Positions 44,320 to 53,775 of a DNA stretch of 64,000 nt are shown here, one piece after another. Each line of letters begins with the position of its first letter. Positions within the stretch are counted from its first letter, which is position 1. The translations under genes were made by a program, and so were the position numbers. The DNA comes from Muricauda sp. MAR_2010_75 (lineage in GTDB: Bacteria > Bacteroidota > Bacteroidia > Flavobacteriales > Flavobacteriaceae), in NCBI RefSeq assembly GCF_000745185.1, contig NZ_JQNJ01000001.1, positions 4,012,501-4,076,500 on the forward strand. Reading direction: 5' to 3'. A model generated the notes under the pieces. That model was not told where the DNA came from. It worked only from the letters and a program-made list of their open reading frames with translations, and ran no database searches.

Positions 44320-45162
44320 TTATTTAGTAGTACTGGTATCTGAAACGGTGTATGCACTCAATTCCTTTTGGATTTTATCGGATAAATCATCCGCATCTTT
44401 TTTAAACTGTGACTCTGGAAAGTAACGCACTAAGGTGTTATACGAATCAAGAGCTTCTTGTAGACGTTCCTGCTTTCTGTTCTCTGTACTGTTCAAGGCC
44501 AAATTGGTGGTGGCTTCAATGCGATAATACAAAGCTTCCTCCCTGTAAACGGAGCCTGGGTTGTCTGATATAAAATTATCCAAAGCGGTAATTGCAGAAA
44601 TTAAGATAGGGTAATTGAATTTTCCCAACTTATTGAACTGTTTGGCAATTTCCAATTGCTTCTTTTCTTTTTTGGTGGTCAATTCCTTGGCCATGGTATT
44701 CGCCTCCTCAAAATATTCCGATTCTGGATAGGTATTGATGAATGTCTGCAGTTTGGCCAATGCTTTGTCCGTATCCGTTTGATCCAACGAATAGCGCGGC
44801 GAAAGCTGGTAATAACTCTTTGCCCCAAAAAAACTGGCTTCCTGAATCTTATCGCTCCTTGGGTAGGATTTGATGAACCGTTCAAATTGATATCCGGCCA
44901 AATAATAATCGCCTGTTTTAAAATAACAATCGGCAAAAAAGAACATGACCCGTTCTCCTTGAGGTTTTCCTACATATTTGGGAGCAATTTGCTCATACAA
45001 TCGCTTTGCCCTTTTGTAGTCGCCTTCATCATAGAATTTCTCGGCCATGTCATATTTAGGCTTAATGTCCTCGTTCTTGAGTACTTTTTGGTACTCACTG
45101 CAGGACACAAGTAATACAAACACAGCAATTAAAGGGAGTATTGACCTCATTTTCAAAAACAT
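44320..45162 (-). CDS. bamD: Outer-membrane assembly lipoprotein BamD
   Basis: A 280-residue lipoprotein (lipobox LLVSC, Cys21) with TPR repeats typical of BamD/YfiO: DMAEKFYDEGDYKRAKRLYE, FERFIKSYPRSDKIQEASF and YNTLVRYFPESQF. It is part of the machinery inserting beta-barrels into the outer membrane. The start is ATG at 45162; the ATG at 45150 is an alternative and would leave the same signal. It heads the bamD-rpoZ-coaBC-porD-recN series. Confidence 0.94.
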   Translation of the reverse strand: MFLKMRSILPLIAVFVLLVSCSEYQKVLKNEDIKPKYDMAEKFYDEGDYKRAKRLYEQIAPKYVGKPQGERVMFFFADCYFKTGDYYLAGYQFERFIKSYPRSDKIQEASFFGAKSYYQLSPRYSLDQTDTDKALAKLQTFINTYPESEYFEEANTMAKELTTKKEKKQLEIAKQFNKLGKFNYPILISAITALDNFISDNPGSVYREEALYYRIEATTNLALNSTENRKQERLQEALDSYNTLVRYFPESQFKKDADDLSDKIQKELSAYTVSDTSTTK

Positions 45163-45237
45163 TTTGCAAAATTAGTGATAATGAACGGATTTAAAAAAAC
45201 ATTTTACCATTCAAAAATAACGGGTGCAAAACCAACC

Positions 45238-45253
45238 GCCCAAGGTTTTGGGC
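45238..45253. terminator. Weak hairpin between dapA and bamD
   Basis: GCCCAA (45238-45243) pairs with TTGGGC (45248-45253); on the minus strand GGTTGGTTTT follows. The T run is interrupted, so this is only a weak terminator candidate. Confidence 0.35.
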
Positions 45254-45268
45254 AAGTTTTAACGAAAT

Positions 45269-46159
45269 CTAGGCGTGCGCAGTGTTCAGCGTCCTCAAAA
45301 AACCGGTAATTCTGTTTTTCAGCGAAGGAGTCGCTTCAACCAAGGGCAAGCGAACCACTGCCTTGGAAAGTCCCAAGCTTTCAAAAACACTTTTGATTCC
45401 TGCCGGATTTCCTTCCTCAAAAATCAATTGCATCAAGGGCAACAGCTTATGATGAATTTTATATGCTTCGTCCGCACTTTCCTGAAGTCCCAGAGTCATC
45501 ATTTTTGAAAATTGGGAGGGCAAACCCTGTCCCAAAACGGAGATCACACCTGCCCCACCGGCCAATACTGTGGGCAGTGCGGTAAGGTCATCCCCAGAAA
45601 TTACCATAAAATGTTCTGGCTTTTCTTTGATGATCTTGTCAATCTGCACCATGTCCCCGCAAGCTTCCTTAATGGCCAAGATATTAGGGACTTCGTGTGC
45701 TAACCGAAGTGTAGTTTCGGCCAGCATGTTGCTGCCAGTCCTAGAAGGCACATTGTACAAAATAATGGGCTTGGGTGAAGCTTTGGCGATAGCCTTAAAA
45801 TGCTGATAAATGCCCTCTTGGGTCGGTTTATTGTAATAGGGAGAAACGGACAAAACGGCATCAAATTCTGATAAATCCAAGGTTTGCAGCTCCTCTATAA
45901 CTGCCATGGTACTATTGCCGCCCACACCCAAGACCAAGGGCAATCGTCCGGCATTGGTTTGGATCACCGTATCCATCACCAATTGCTTTTCCGCCTTGTT
46001 GAGGGTGGCCGATTCTGCCGTGGTACCCAATACCACCAAATAATCCACACCACCTTGTATGTTGTGTTCCACAATCTGCACCAGCGCATCTACATCCACA
46101 GAAAAATCTGCTTTGAAAGGGGTAATCAATGCAACCCCTGTGCCTACCAATTTCTCCAT
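45269..46159 (-). CDS. dapA: 4-hydroxy-tetrahydrodipicolinate synthase
   Basis: A 296-residue TIM-barrel lyase: [35 protein letters not shown], Tyr in [12 protein letters not shown], and Schiff-base Lys in [10 protein letters not shown]. It condenses pyruvate and aspartate semialdehyde in lysine and diaminopimelate synthesis. The ATG at 46159 is chosen over a GTG at 46162, and it overlaps the DUF6913 stop by one base (TGATG). Confidence 0.96.
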   Translation of the reverse strand: MEKLVGTGVALITPFKADFSVDVDALVQIVEHNIQGGVDYLVVLGTTAESATLNKAEKQLVMDTVIQTNAGRLPLVLGVGGNSTMAVIEELQTLDLSEFDAVLSVSPYYNKPTQEGIYQHFKAIAKASPKPIILYNVPSRTGSNMLAETTLRLAHEVPNILAIKEACGDMVQIDKIIKEKPEHFMVISGDDLTALPTVLAGGAGVISVLGQGLPSQFSKMMTLGLQESADEAYKIHHKLLPLMQLIFEEGNPAGIKSVFESLGLSKAVVRLPLVEATPSLKNRITGFLRTLNTAHA

Positions 46160-46704
46160 CACAATTCGTTTAAAACCTTTAAATACTTTTTCAACTCACT
46201 CTTAAAGAGTGTGAAATCCTTCATATTGGTATTTAAGATCAAATCGTTCACCTTGGGGTCCTGCGAACCCAAACCGACTTTTAATCGGGCTGGGGTCTTT
46301 ACGGACAACAACTTCATCATCAAATTGTCCTCCTCATAATAATTGATCAACATATCGTATTCCCTTCCCAAAAACTCGAGCACATAACCGTTCTCAATCT
46401 GTCCCTTCCACCCCAAATCCTTATCCGAAAAAATCTGGATGGCATAGGGCGAGTTTTTGTCATATTCCCTCTTGTACCCAATAATTTTTATGGCATTGGG
46501 CCTCAGGGAAAACTCGTCAATCAATTCATAAAAGGCCTCCGCATTCTGAAAATTATCCACATCAACAATACAGCCAACACTGGTAATTCCCTTTTCCCGG
46601 GCTATGGGCAAAGAAGGTTTTTCCATTTCCCCCTTTAAATATTTAAGCCCTGATTTAACCTTAAATTTATCTTGGAGCCCCTTTATAAACATATTTTTAT
46701 GCAT
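46159..46704 (-). CDS. DUF6913-like protein of unknown function
   Basis: A 181-residue protein starting at ATG 46704 ([10 protein letters not shown]; an ATG at 46692 is also possible). It has an N-terminal basic helix ([13 protein letters not shown]), [20 protein letters not shown] and [20 protein letters not shown]. It is commonly found next to dapA in Flavobacteria (from memory). Function unknown; no signal peptide. It is divergent from the 5'-nucleotidase C gene, 48 bases between starts. Confidence 0.8.
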   Translation of the reverse strand: MHKNMFIKGLQDKFKVKSGLKYLKGEMEKPSLPIAREKGITSVGCIVDVDNFQNAEAFYELIDEFSLRPNAIKIIGYKREYDKNSPYAIQIFSDKDLGWKGQIENGYVLEFLGREYDMLINYYEEDNLMMKLLSVKTPARLKVGLGSQDPKVNDLILNTNMKDFTLFKSELKKYLKVLNEL

Positions 46705-46752
46705 TTTTACAAAGGTAAATATTCTACCAAGATACTTAACAAAGATACGCAC

Positions 46753-47520
46753 GTGATTGGTTTAAAATTCAAACAATTTGTTGTATTTACAACGCTTTGT
46801 TTTTTATTTTCCTGCAAACAGGAAACCGGAACACTCTCTAAAATTGATGGTGTGCAAATCTCCATAGACGCCTCTTTGGAAGAAGTGGATTCCATTTCCA
46901 GCTTTGTGGAACCGTACCGTAATCGGATAAATGAGGTGTTGGACAGCACTTTGGCCTATGCGCCAAAACCGTTTTTGTTGGATGATGGTGCCCGCAATAC
47001 TTCTATGGGGAACCTTATGGCCGATATGGTATTGAGCGAAGCGGCTCCCATCTTTAAATCCCGTACCGGGAACGATTTGGACTTTGTGGTACTGAATTAT
47101 GGAGGGGTGCGCTCCATTATTTCCGCAGGAAATGTCACCGCTCGAAACGCTTATGAGGTGATGCCATTTGAAAATTACATCTCCATTGTTGAAATGAGCG
47201 GGTCCGCCGTTCGGGAGCTCATCGCTTTTTTAATTTCGGCCCGAAGGGTACACCCCATAGCCGGAATGCAAATTGTGTTGGACAAGAATGGTTCCCTGGA
47301 ATCTGTTGACATCCAAGGGGAGCCGTTTGATGAGAACCGCACCTATTTTGTGGGTACTTCGGATTATCTGGTGCAGGGCGGCCCTAGCATTGGTTTTTTT
47401 AAGGACACGATTTCCACAACACATATTGATTATCTATTGCGGAACGCCATTATCGATTATTTTAAAAAGGTGGATACGCTTAAAGCTGCGGTTGACGACC
47501 GCTTTATTCAATTGAATTAG
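46753..47520 (+). CDS. Lipoprotein with 5'-nucleotidase C-terminal domain
   Basis: The start is GTG at 46753, since a lipoprotein signal with lipobox FLFSC (Cys21) follows directly; an ATG at 46672 would overlap the divergent gene. The mature 235 residues are the substrate-binding C-terminal domain of UshA-type 5'-nucleotidases (ARNTSMGNLMADMVL, FVVLNYGGVRSIISAGNVTA, VMPFENYISIVEMSGSAV). The catalytic metallophosphatase domain is missing and is encoded by the next gene. The two likely act together outside the inner membrane. Confidence 0.9.
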   Translation: MIGLKFKQFVVFTTLCFLFSCKQETGTLSKIDGVQISIDASLEEVDSISSFVEPYRNRINEVLDSTLAYAPKPFLLDDGARNTSMGNLMADMVLSEAAPIFKSRTGNDLDFVVLNYGGVRSIISAGNVTARNAYEVMPFENYISIVEMSGSAVRELIAFLISARRVHPIAGMQIVLDKNGSLESVDIQGEPFDENRTYFVGTSDYLVQGGPSIGFFKDTISTTHIDYLLRNAIIDYFKKVDTLKAAVDDRFIQLN

Positions 47521-47639
47521 ATGAAACGAACATATATTTTCATCATTCCAAATTCAAAAAATAGAACGATTAAAATTTATGTGAGTTACTGAATGTATTC
47601 AAATTTTTTGAAGATTCAGAATCAAAAAATTTCAAACAG

Positions 47640-48551
47640 ATGAAAAGAAGGGATTTTATAACGAATACGGCAGCAGCCTCAACCTTGGTCGGCTTGGGCG
47701 GACTCAGCCTCACCTCCTGCTCGGGTTTGGGGACCAAAAAGTTGACCATCTTGCACACCAACGATGTGCACAGCCATATAGACCCGTTTCCAGCCTCACA
47801 CTCCCAATACCCTAATTTGGGTGGGATTGCCCGAAGAGCTTCCTTGGTGGAACAAATCCGAAATGAGAACCCTAACACCTTGCTTTTTGATGCTGGGGAT
47901 ATCTTTCAGGGTACGCCCTACTTCAATTTTTATGGCGGGGAACTGGAGTTTAAGCTGATGAGTAAACTCAATTATGATGCCAGCACCATTGGTAACCACG
48001 ATTTTGATAATGGCATTGATGGTCTATTGGCGCAAATGCCCCATGCCACCTTTGAAATGATTTCCGCCAACTACGATTTTTCCAACACCGTAATGGATGG
48101 CTATGTGAAACCGTTTAAAACTTATCTGGTGGATGGTATTAAAATTGGCGTCTATGGCCTTGGAATTGCCCTGGATGGTCTCGTGACTAAACGACTGTAC
48201 AAGGAAACCCAATATTTAGACCCTTTTGAGATTGCTTTGGATATGGAACGCCAATTGAAGGAAGAGGAACAGTGCGACCTTATTGTCTGTCTTTCGCATT
48301 TGGGGTACGATTATGAAAATCCGCAACGGCCATCCGATACGCAATTGGCGCAACTCACCTACCATACCAACTTGATCATTGGAGGACATACCCATACGTT
48401 TTTGGAAAAACCGGATGTGCGCATCAACAAAAATGGGGACTCCGTTTTGGTGAACCAAGTGGGCTGCTACGGCCTTAATTTAGGTCGAATCGACTTTTAT
48501 TTTGATGCTGACAAGAACGCATCGGCCAATGGGGTGAGTATTTCGGTTTAA
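47640..48551 (+). CDS. Metallophosphatase (5'-nucleotidase N-terminal domain) with Tat-like leader
   Basis: A 303-residue calcineurin-like phosphatase. The leader MKRRDFITNTAAAST with RRDF resembles a Tat signal, followed by a Cys (LTSCSG). Metal motifs: LTILHTNDVHSHIDPF, LLFDAGDIFQGTPY, TIGNHDFDNG and IIGGHTHTF. This is the catalytic half of UshA-type nucleotidases; the C-terminal substrate domain is the preceding gene, 119 bases upstream. Together they probably release phosphate from nucleotides or nucleotide sugars outside the cytoplasmic membrane. Confidence 0.92.
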   Translation: MKRRDFITNTAAASTLVGLGGLSLTSCSGLGTKKLTILHTNDVHSHIDPFPASHSQYPNLGGIARRASLVEQIRNENPNTLLFDAGDIFQGTPYFNFYGGELEFKLMSKLNYDASTIGNHDFDNGIDGLLAQMPHATFEMISANYDFSNTVMDGYVKPFKTYLVDGIKIGVYGLGIALDGLVTKRLYKETQYLDPFEIALDMERQLKEEEQCDLIVCLSHLGYDYENPQRPSDTQLAQLTYHTNLIIGGHTHTFLEKPDVRINKNGDSVLVNQVGCYGLNLGRIDFYFDADKNASANGVSISV

Positions 48552-49092
48552 TTCCTGCGGAAAGTTCAAAAATCAAATTCAAGAAACAAGCTCAAAATTG
48601 TTATTGACTTATTGAACTTGCTCTTGATCCTTGGTTATTGGGAGAAGGGAGAAGGGTAAAGGGTGAAGGGTTTGCTCTTGAACTTGACACTTGAACTTGC
48701 ACTTGATCCTTGAACACTGCCAACTGCTTATTGCTCACTGACACGAATCACACGAATGAACACGAAGCTCCTTGCGTCTTTTCTCTTTGCTCTTTTTTCT
48801 TGAGTCTTGGTTTTTGGTTATTTGTATTGGGTTAAGGGTAAAGGGTGAAGGGTTTGCTCTTGGCTCTTGAAATTGCTCTTGATCCTTGAACACTGCCCAC
48901 TGCTGACTGCTTACTGTTGTTCGGTTATTGGGTTATTCGTTATTCGTTACTGAGTTACTTGATTCTTGAGCTTGCACTTGATACTTGAACACTGCCTACT
49001 GCTGACTGCTCACTGACACGAATCACACGAATAAACACGAAGCTTTTTGCGTCTTTTGTCTTGATTCTTGAACTTGCTCCTGTCTCTTTAAA
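48552..49092. repeat. Low-complexity intergenic mosaic, about 540 bp
   Basis: No ORF is credible. The tract is built from reused phrases: CTTGAACTTG, CTCTTGATCCTTG, ACTGCCTACTGCTGACTG, GACACGAATCACACGAAT, CACGAAGC, GGGTGAAGGGT and TTATTGGGTTATT. The same phrases occur at 25773, 51196, 53776 and 59736. Confidence 0.8.
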
Positions 49093-49134
49093 CAAAAAAA
49101 ACACCGAGAGGGCCAAAAAGACGCCTCCCGGTGC
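49093..49134 (-). terminator. Rho-independent terminator of BspA-like gene 1
   Basis: On the minus strand CACCGGGAGG pairs with CCTCTCGGTG (one G-T pair), loop about 11 bases, then eight T. The same hairpin follows the second paralog at 51513. Confidence 0.88.
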
Positions 49135-49176
49135 ATGACATGGGTCTGTGTTTAAGTTTAATATTTTAAACGACCC

Positions 49177-51105
49177 TTACGGGTTACAATTTTGGCCATC
49201 ATCATTAATGGTCCATCCTTTATTAAATTCTAAGTTATTTTTAGCGGCCGCTGCCTGGTTGGAGCAATAGTTAACTCCTGATGCGCCCAAAAGAATATTA
49301 TCAGGCGTATTGGGGTTATTGCTCCAGCCGATCAAAGTGGCATCATAATTGGCAGGGGAAAGACCTGATTCAAAGAACATACCATCTAAGTTTGTGTTTG
49401 TAACACTACTGATATCCCATGTGCCAAGAGCCCTGTTAAAATTGGACTCTTGAAACATACTAATCATGTTTTCGACATTGCTTACATCCCAATTCCCTAT
49501 GGGAGCGTTAAATGATTCTGTGAAATAAAACATCCCTTCCATATTGGTGACATTGCTTAGATTTTCACCCCATGTACTTAAATCTGCATTAAAGCTTGGG
49601 CAAGCGGCGAACATATATGACATATCTGTCGCACTGCTCGTATTCCAGCCACTTAGGCCCGTACCTTCAAAAAGGTCAGCATTAAAGAACATATTTGACA
49701 TATTGGTCACTGTACTTACATCCCAACCCGTAAGGTCACCATTGAATGTGTTAGCACTATAAAACATATATGACATATTGGTCACTTGGGAAAGATCGGG
49801 TATGTCCGTGGCATTGTACACCATATTATCACAGCCATAAAAAGCATGGTTCATACTTTTCCATACAGTGGCTCCCCATTGGTCAATAGTTGCCAGTTTA
49901 TCGGGCGTACTGCCCATTACAGACATATTAATGGTAGGAAACACGCCTTTTATAGCCACGGTATAGGTACCCGCAGTTTCATAGGTATTCGATAATAGGA
50001 AGCTTTGCAGATTGGCATCGCTCCAATTTTCAATGGTTCCGTCGCCCCAGTCAATCTGGAAATCATAGCTGCCCGCAAATGGATCAAGACCAAAGGCGAC
50101 ATCTTCCATATCGGCCCCGGTGGTCCATGTGGTCACAAAAGATTCAGGGTCTTCGGCCAGGGTCTCTATTACATCCGTCACGGTAATGGTGATCTCTGCG
50201 GTAACGGGTTCGGTGGTGCCGTCGGTCACCTCCACGGTAATGGTATGTTCGGTGAGGGTCTCAAAGTCCAGCGTCTTACCGGCCAACAGGCTCAACACAC
50301 CGTTTTCGTCAATTTCAAACAGGCCACTGTCATCTACTATAATGTCAAATTTCAGTGTAGCACCTTCAGGGTCTGTGGCCACTACGGTACCGATCTCGTC
50401 CGCATCGGTAATATCCTCTGCGGCATCAAAGCCTTGGTCGCCCATTATGGGTGCTTCGTCCACATCGGTCACGCTTATGGTGATGTCCTTGCTGTCCGTA
50501 CCGCCGTTGCCATCGGAAACACCAATGGTCACGGTATACTCGGGATCAGTCTCAAAGTCCAAGGTCTTGCCCTCGGCCAGGCTTATCTTCCCAGTGGCGG
50601 TGTCAAAGTCAAAAATACCGGATGCATCGGTCATGGAAAAGGTAAGGGGATCCTGATCGATATCGGTGGCAGCCACTGTGCCCACTTCCGCACCGCCTTG
50701 CAGGTCCTCAGCAGTCGAAAGGCTTGTTGTTGAAATGGTAGGGGCATTGTTGCCCGCCTGTGGCTGGGTCACGGTGAAATTATCCGTGGAAGAAACCATT
50801 TTTCCCCCTACGGTAACGCTTACCTTGCCCGTAGTGGCGCCTTGGGGCACTGAAGTGGTGATCTTGGTGGCCGTAGCTGCGGATACAGTAGCGGTGACGG
50901 TACCGATCTTTACGGTGTTCTTGGAGGCTGTGGTGCTAAAATTGGTCCCGGTGATCACAAAAACTTGCCCCACAGGCCCATAATTGGGCGAAAAACCACT
51001 AATGGTGGGTGCCGGTGTCACAGGGGTCGAATCATCGCCCTTGCTACATGAAATTACAAGGCCCAAAGCTAAAAGGGCCAGAACTAACAATTTTTTTTGT
51101 TTCAT
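49177..51105 (-). CDS. BspA-like (DUF285) surface lipoprotein, paralog 1
   Basis: 642 residues: lipobox GLVISC (Cys20); IPT/TIG domain (about 32-115); two cadherin-like domains (about 120-312; STAEDLQGGAEVGTVAATD, AAEDITDADEIGTVVATD); a PKD-like region; and about six DUF285 repeats (430-600; NMSYMFYSANTFNGDLTGWD pattern). BspA-like proteins mediate adhesion in oral Bacteroidetes and protists; here the ligand is unknown. Very similar at DNA level to paralog 2, with the same flanking terminator and upstream block. Anchoring is by lipid, not by T9SS, as no sorting domain is seen. Confidence 0.9.
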   Translation of the reverse strand: MKQKKLLVLALLALGLVISCSKGDDSTPVTPAPTISGFSPNYGPVGQVFVITGTNFSTTASKNTVKIGTVTATVSAATATKITTSVPQGATTGKVSVTVGGKMVSSTDNFTVTQPQAGNNAPTISTTSLSTAEDLQGGAEVGTVAATDIDQDPLTFSMTDASGIFDFDTATGKISLAEGKTLDFETDPEYTVTIGVSDGNGGTDSKDITISVTDVDEAPIMGDQGFDAAEDITDADEIGTVVATDPEGATLKFDIIVDDSGLFEIDENGVLSLLAGKTLDFETLTEHTITVEVTDGTTEPVTAEITITVTDVIETLAEDPESFVTTWTTGADMEDVAFGLDPFAGSYDFQIDWGDGTIENWSDANLQSFLLSNTYETAGTYTVAIKGVFPTINMSVMGSTPDKLATIDQWGATVWKSMNHAFYGCDNMVYNATDIPDLSQVTNMSYMFYSANTFNGDLTGWDVSTVTNMSNMFFNADLFEGTGLSGWNTSSATDMSYMFAACPSFNADLSTWGENLSNVTNMEGMFYFTESFNAPIGNWDVSNVENMISMFQESNFNRALGTWDISSVTNTNLDGMFFESGLSPANYDATLIGWSNNPNTPDNILLGASGVNYCSNQAAAAKNNLEFNKGWTINDDGQNCNP

Positions 51106-51195
51106 CTTTATATGAATTATAGGTTAAATCCACAATTTCCCAAAACCCGTCCGGACTTTTGAAGATGATCTGACGGATGCTGTTTTTGGGTTGAT
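51106..51195 (-). promoter_or_regulatory. Conserved upstream block of BspA-like gene 1
   Basis: On the minus strand: TTTG (51144-51141), 19 bases, TATAATTC (51121-51114), close to the Bacteroidetes -33/-7 layout; and further up ATCAACCC, then CATCCGTCA with its distal base 66 upstream of the ATG. The first is almost identical in paralog 2, the second is shared by all three. Confidence 0.45.
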
Positions 51196-51512
51196 GGGTG
51201 GGGGTTATTGAGCTGTTTGGTTGATGGTTGATGGTTGATGGTTGTTGGATTACTTGAACTTGATACTTGAACTTGCTCTTGGTTCTTGTCATTCTGAGCT
51301 GTTACCCTGAGCGGAGTCGAAGGGCGAGTGAAGAATCTCACTTGAACTTGATTCTTGAGCTTGCTCTTGATCCTTGAACACTGCCCACTGACACGAATCA
51401 CACAAATAAACACGAAGCTTCTTGAGTCTTTTTTCTTTGCTCTTTTTTCTTTGCTCTTGATTCTTGAACTTGCTCCTGTCTCTAGTCTCTAGTCTCTCAT
51501 CTCACATCTAAA
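51196..51512. repeat. Low-complexity intergenic mosaic with a REP-like element
   Basis: Contains TTGATGGTTGATGG, CTTGAACTTG and CACTGACACGAATCACAC phrases, plus a 54-bp element at 51288-51341 (GTCATTCTGAG...CGGAGTCGAAGG...GAATCTCAC) that recurs at 53965-54018 with two mismatches. No gene is seen. Confidence 0.75.
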
Positions 51513-51553
51513 CAAAAAAACACCGAGAGGGCCAAAAAGACGCCTCCCGGTGC
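51513..51553 (-). terminator. Rho-independent terminator of BspA-like gene 2
   Basis: The stem-loop is the same as at 49093-49134: CACCGGGAGG with CCTCTCGGTG and a T run on the minus strand. Confidence 0.88.
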
Positions 51554-51609
51554 AGTACATGGGTGTAGGTATAGCTTAAATATATATAACAATATAGCCA
51601 AAACCCTAA

Positions 51610-53685
51610 TCAATTGCAATTGACATCAATACCGCCATCAGATATGTTCCAACCTCTATCATTGGTCAAAAAGGTAAGTGCCAAACCTGTGGATATATTA
51701 TCACAATATTGAACCCCAAGAGCGTCTAAAGAGATACCTTGTGGGGCACTGGGGTTGGCCCAACCGATCAAGGTGTTGCTATAGTTCTGACTGGAAAGCC
51801 CTGAACCGGTGAGCATAGTTGCCATATTGGTAACACTACTAATGTTCCACCCGCCAAGGTCTCTATTAAAGTTAGAAGCGTCGAAGAACATCTCTTGCAT
51901 GTCTGTAACATTGCTTACATCCCAATCCCCTATGGGAGCGTTAAATGAAACTGCAGAAGTCAACATGCCTGACATAGAGGTGACATTGCTTACATCCCAA
52001 CCACTAATGTCCCCATAGAAGTTAGTGGCAGAATAAAACATACCGCTCATCCTAGTGACACTTCCCGTGTTCCAGCTGCTAAGGCCCGTACCTTCAAAAG
52101 AGTCAGCAAATTTGAACATGTCCCCCATATCGGTGACATTGCTCACATCCCAGCCACTAAGGTCCCCATTGAAGACTACAGCTGCCCTGAACATATATGA
52201 CATATCTGCCACAGTGCTCACATCCCAATTGCTTATGTCCCCGTTGAAAGCAGTAGCGATATAAAACATCCTTGACATATCTGTCACGGTGCTTACATCC
52301 CAACCGCTAAGATCACCATTGAAGGCATCAGTTTCTGCAAACATACCCGAAAGATTGGTCACACTGGATAAATCGGGTATGTCCGTGGCATTGTACACCA
52401 CATTGCTACATCCTCTAAAGGCATCCTCCATGGTGGCCCATTGGTAGGTGCCCCACTGCTCAATAGTTGCCAGTTTATCGGGCGTACTTCCCATTACGGA
52501 CATATTTATGGCGGGAAATGCTCCTTTTATAGCAACGGTATAGGTGTCCGCGGTGTCATAGGTATGCGTGAGTACCGAGCTTTGCAAGTTGGCATTGCTC
52601 CAATTTTCAATGGCTCCGTCTCCCCAATCAATCTGGAAATCATAGCTGCCGGCAAATGGATCAAGACCAAAGGCAACATCCTCCATATCGGCCCCGGTGG
52701 TCCATGTGGTCACAAAAGACTCAGGGTCTTCGGCCAGGGACTCCAAAACGTTGATCACGGTAATGGTAATCTCTGCGGTAACGGGGTCGGTGGTGCCATC
52801 GGTCACCTCCACGGTAAGGGTATGTTCGGTGAGGGTCTCAAAGTCCAGCGTCTTGCCGGCCAACAGGCTCAACACACCGTTTTCGTCAATCTCAAACAGG
52901 CCGCTGTCGTCCGTCTTTATGCTATACGCCAAGGTGGCACCTTCAGGGTCTGTGGCCACAACGGTACCGATCTCGTCCGCATCGGTAATGTCCTCTGCGG
53001 CATCAAAGCCTTGGTCGCCCATTATGGGTGCTTCGTCCACATCGGTCACGTTAATGGTAATGGCCTTGCTGTCCGTACCGCCATTGCCATCGGAAACACC
53101 AACGGTCACGGTATACTCGGGATCAGTCTCAAAGTCCAAGGTCTTGCCCTCGGCCAGGCTTATCTTCCCTGTGGCTGTGTCAAAGTCAAAAATACCGGCT
53201 TCATCGGTCATGGAGAAGGTAAGGGCATCGCCATCGGCATCGGAGGCAGCCACTGTGCCCACTTCCGCACCGCCCTGTAGGTCCTCAGCAGCCGAAAGGC
53301 TCGTTGTTGAAATGCTGGGAGGATTGTTGCCCGCCTGTGGCTGGGTCACGGTGAAATTATCCGTGGAAGTGGCAATGTTTCCTCCTACGGTAACGGTTAC
53401 TTTGGCCGTAGTGGCACCCTGGGGCACCTTAGTGGTGATCTTGGTGGCCGTGGCCGCGGATACCGTTGCGGTGGTGGTACCGAACTTTACGGTGTTCTTG
53501 GAGGCCGTGGTGCTAAAATTGGTCCCGGTGATCACAACTTGAGTACCCACAGGCCCGGTTTTGGGCGTGAAACCACTTATGGTGGGTGCTTTTGCCACAG
53601 GGGTCGATGGACCATCGTCCTTACTACATGAAATTACAAGGCCCAATGCAAAAAGGGCCAGAACTAACAATTTTTTTTGTTTCAT
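51610..53685 (-). CDS. BspA-like (DUF285) surface lipoprotein, paralog 2
   Basis: The ATG at 53685 gives 691 residues; a nine-codon upstream extension is not supported by paralog 1. Order is the same as in paralog 1: lipobox GLVISC, IPT/TIG, two cadherin-like domains, PKD-like region, then about eight DUF285 repeats (WDVSTVTDMSRMFYIATAFN type), two more than in paralog 1. Long stretches are near identical in DNA to paralog 1, so this is a recent tandem duplication or gene conversion. Cell-surface adhesion is the family role; the target is unknown. Confidence 0.9.
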   Translation of the reverse strand: MKQKKLLVLALFALGLVISCSKDDGPSTPVAKAPTISGFTPKTGPVGTQVVITGTNFSTTASKNTVKFGTTTATVSAATATKITTKVPQGATTAKVTVTVGGNIATSTDNFTVTQPQAGNNPPSISTTSLSAAEDLQGGAEVGTVAASDADGDALTFSMTDEAGIFDFDTATGKISLAEGKTLDFETDPEYTVTVGVSDGNGGTDSKAITINVTDVDEAPIMGDQGFDAAEDITDADEIGTVVATDPEGATLAYSIKTDDSGLFEIDENGVLSLLAGKTLDFETLTEHTLTVEVTDGTTDPVTAEITITVINVLESLAEDPESFVTTWTTGADMEDVAFGLDPFAGSYDFQIDWGDGAIENWSNANLQSSVLTHTYDTADTYTVAIKGAFPAINMSVMGSTPDKLATIEQWGTYQWATMEDAFRGCSNVVYNATDIPDLSSVTNLSGMFAETDAFNGDLSGWDVSTVTDMSRMFYIATAFNGDISNWDVSTVADMSYMFRAAVVFNGDLSGWDVSNVTDMGDMFKFADSFEGTGLSSWNTGSVTRMSGMFYSATNFYGDISGWDVSNVTSMSGMLTSAVSFNAPIGDWDVSNVTDMQEMFFDASNFNRDLGGWNISSVTNMATMLTGSGLSSQNYSNTLIGWANPSAPQGISLDALGVQYCDNISTGLALTFLTNDRGWNISDGGIDVNCN

Positions 53686-53775
53686 CTTGAAATGATTATA
53701 GGTTAAAGCCACAATTTCCCAAAACCCGCTCGGACTTTTGAAGATGATCTGACGGATGCCGTTTTTGGGTTGATG
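53686..53775 (-). promoter_or_regulatory. Conserved upstream block of BspA-like gene 2
   Basis: Nearly the same as 51106-51195: on the minus strand TTTG, 19 bases, TATAATCA, and upstream CATCCGTCA with its distal base 65 ahead of the ATG. Confidence 0.45.

Noticed and set aside
46672..46752. ATG 46672 as start of the 5'-nucleotidase C-domain gene
   Set aside because: It would overlap the start of the divergent gene and bury the lipoprotein signal behind 27 residues.
48552..49092. Possible CRISPR array in the repeated intergenic tract
   Set aside because: Phrases vary in length and order, there are no constant repeats with regular spacers, and no cas genes.
50005..50733. Long plus-strand frames opposite the BspA-like genes (also 52441-53280, 52697-53542, 58909-59238)
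   Set aside because: They are antisense shadows of repetitive cadherin and IPT coding sequence, with no start signals and biased composition.
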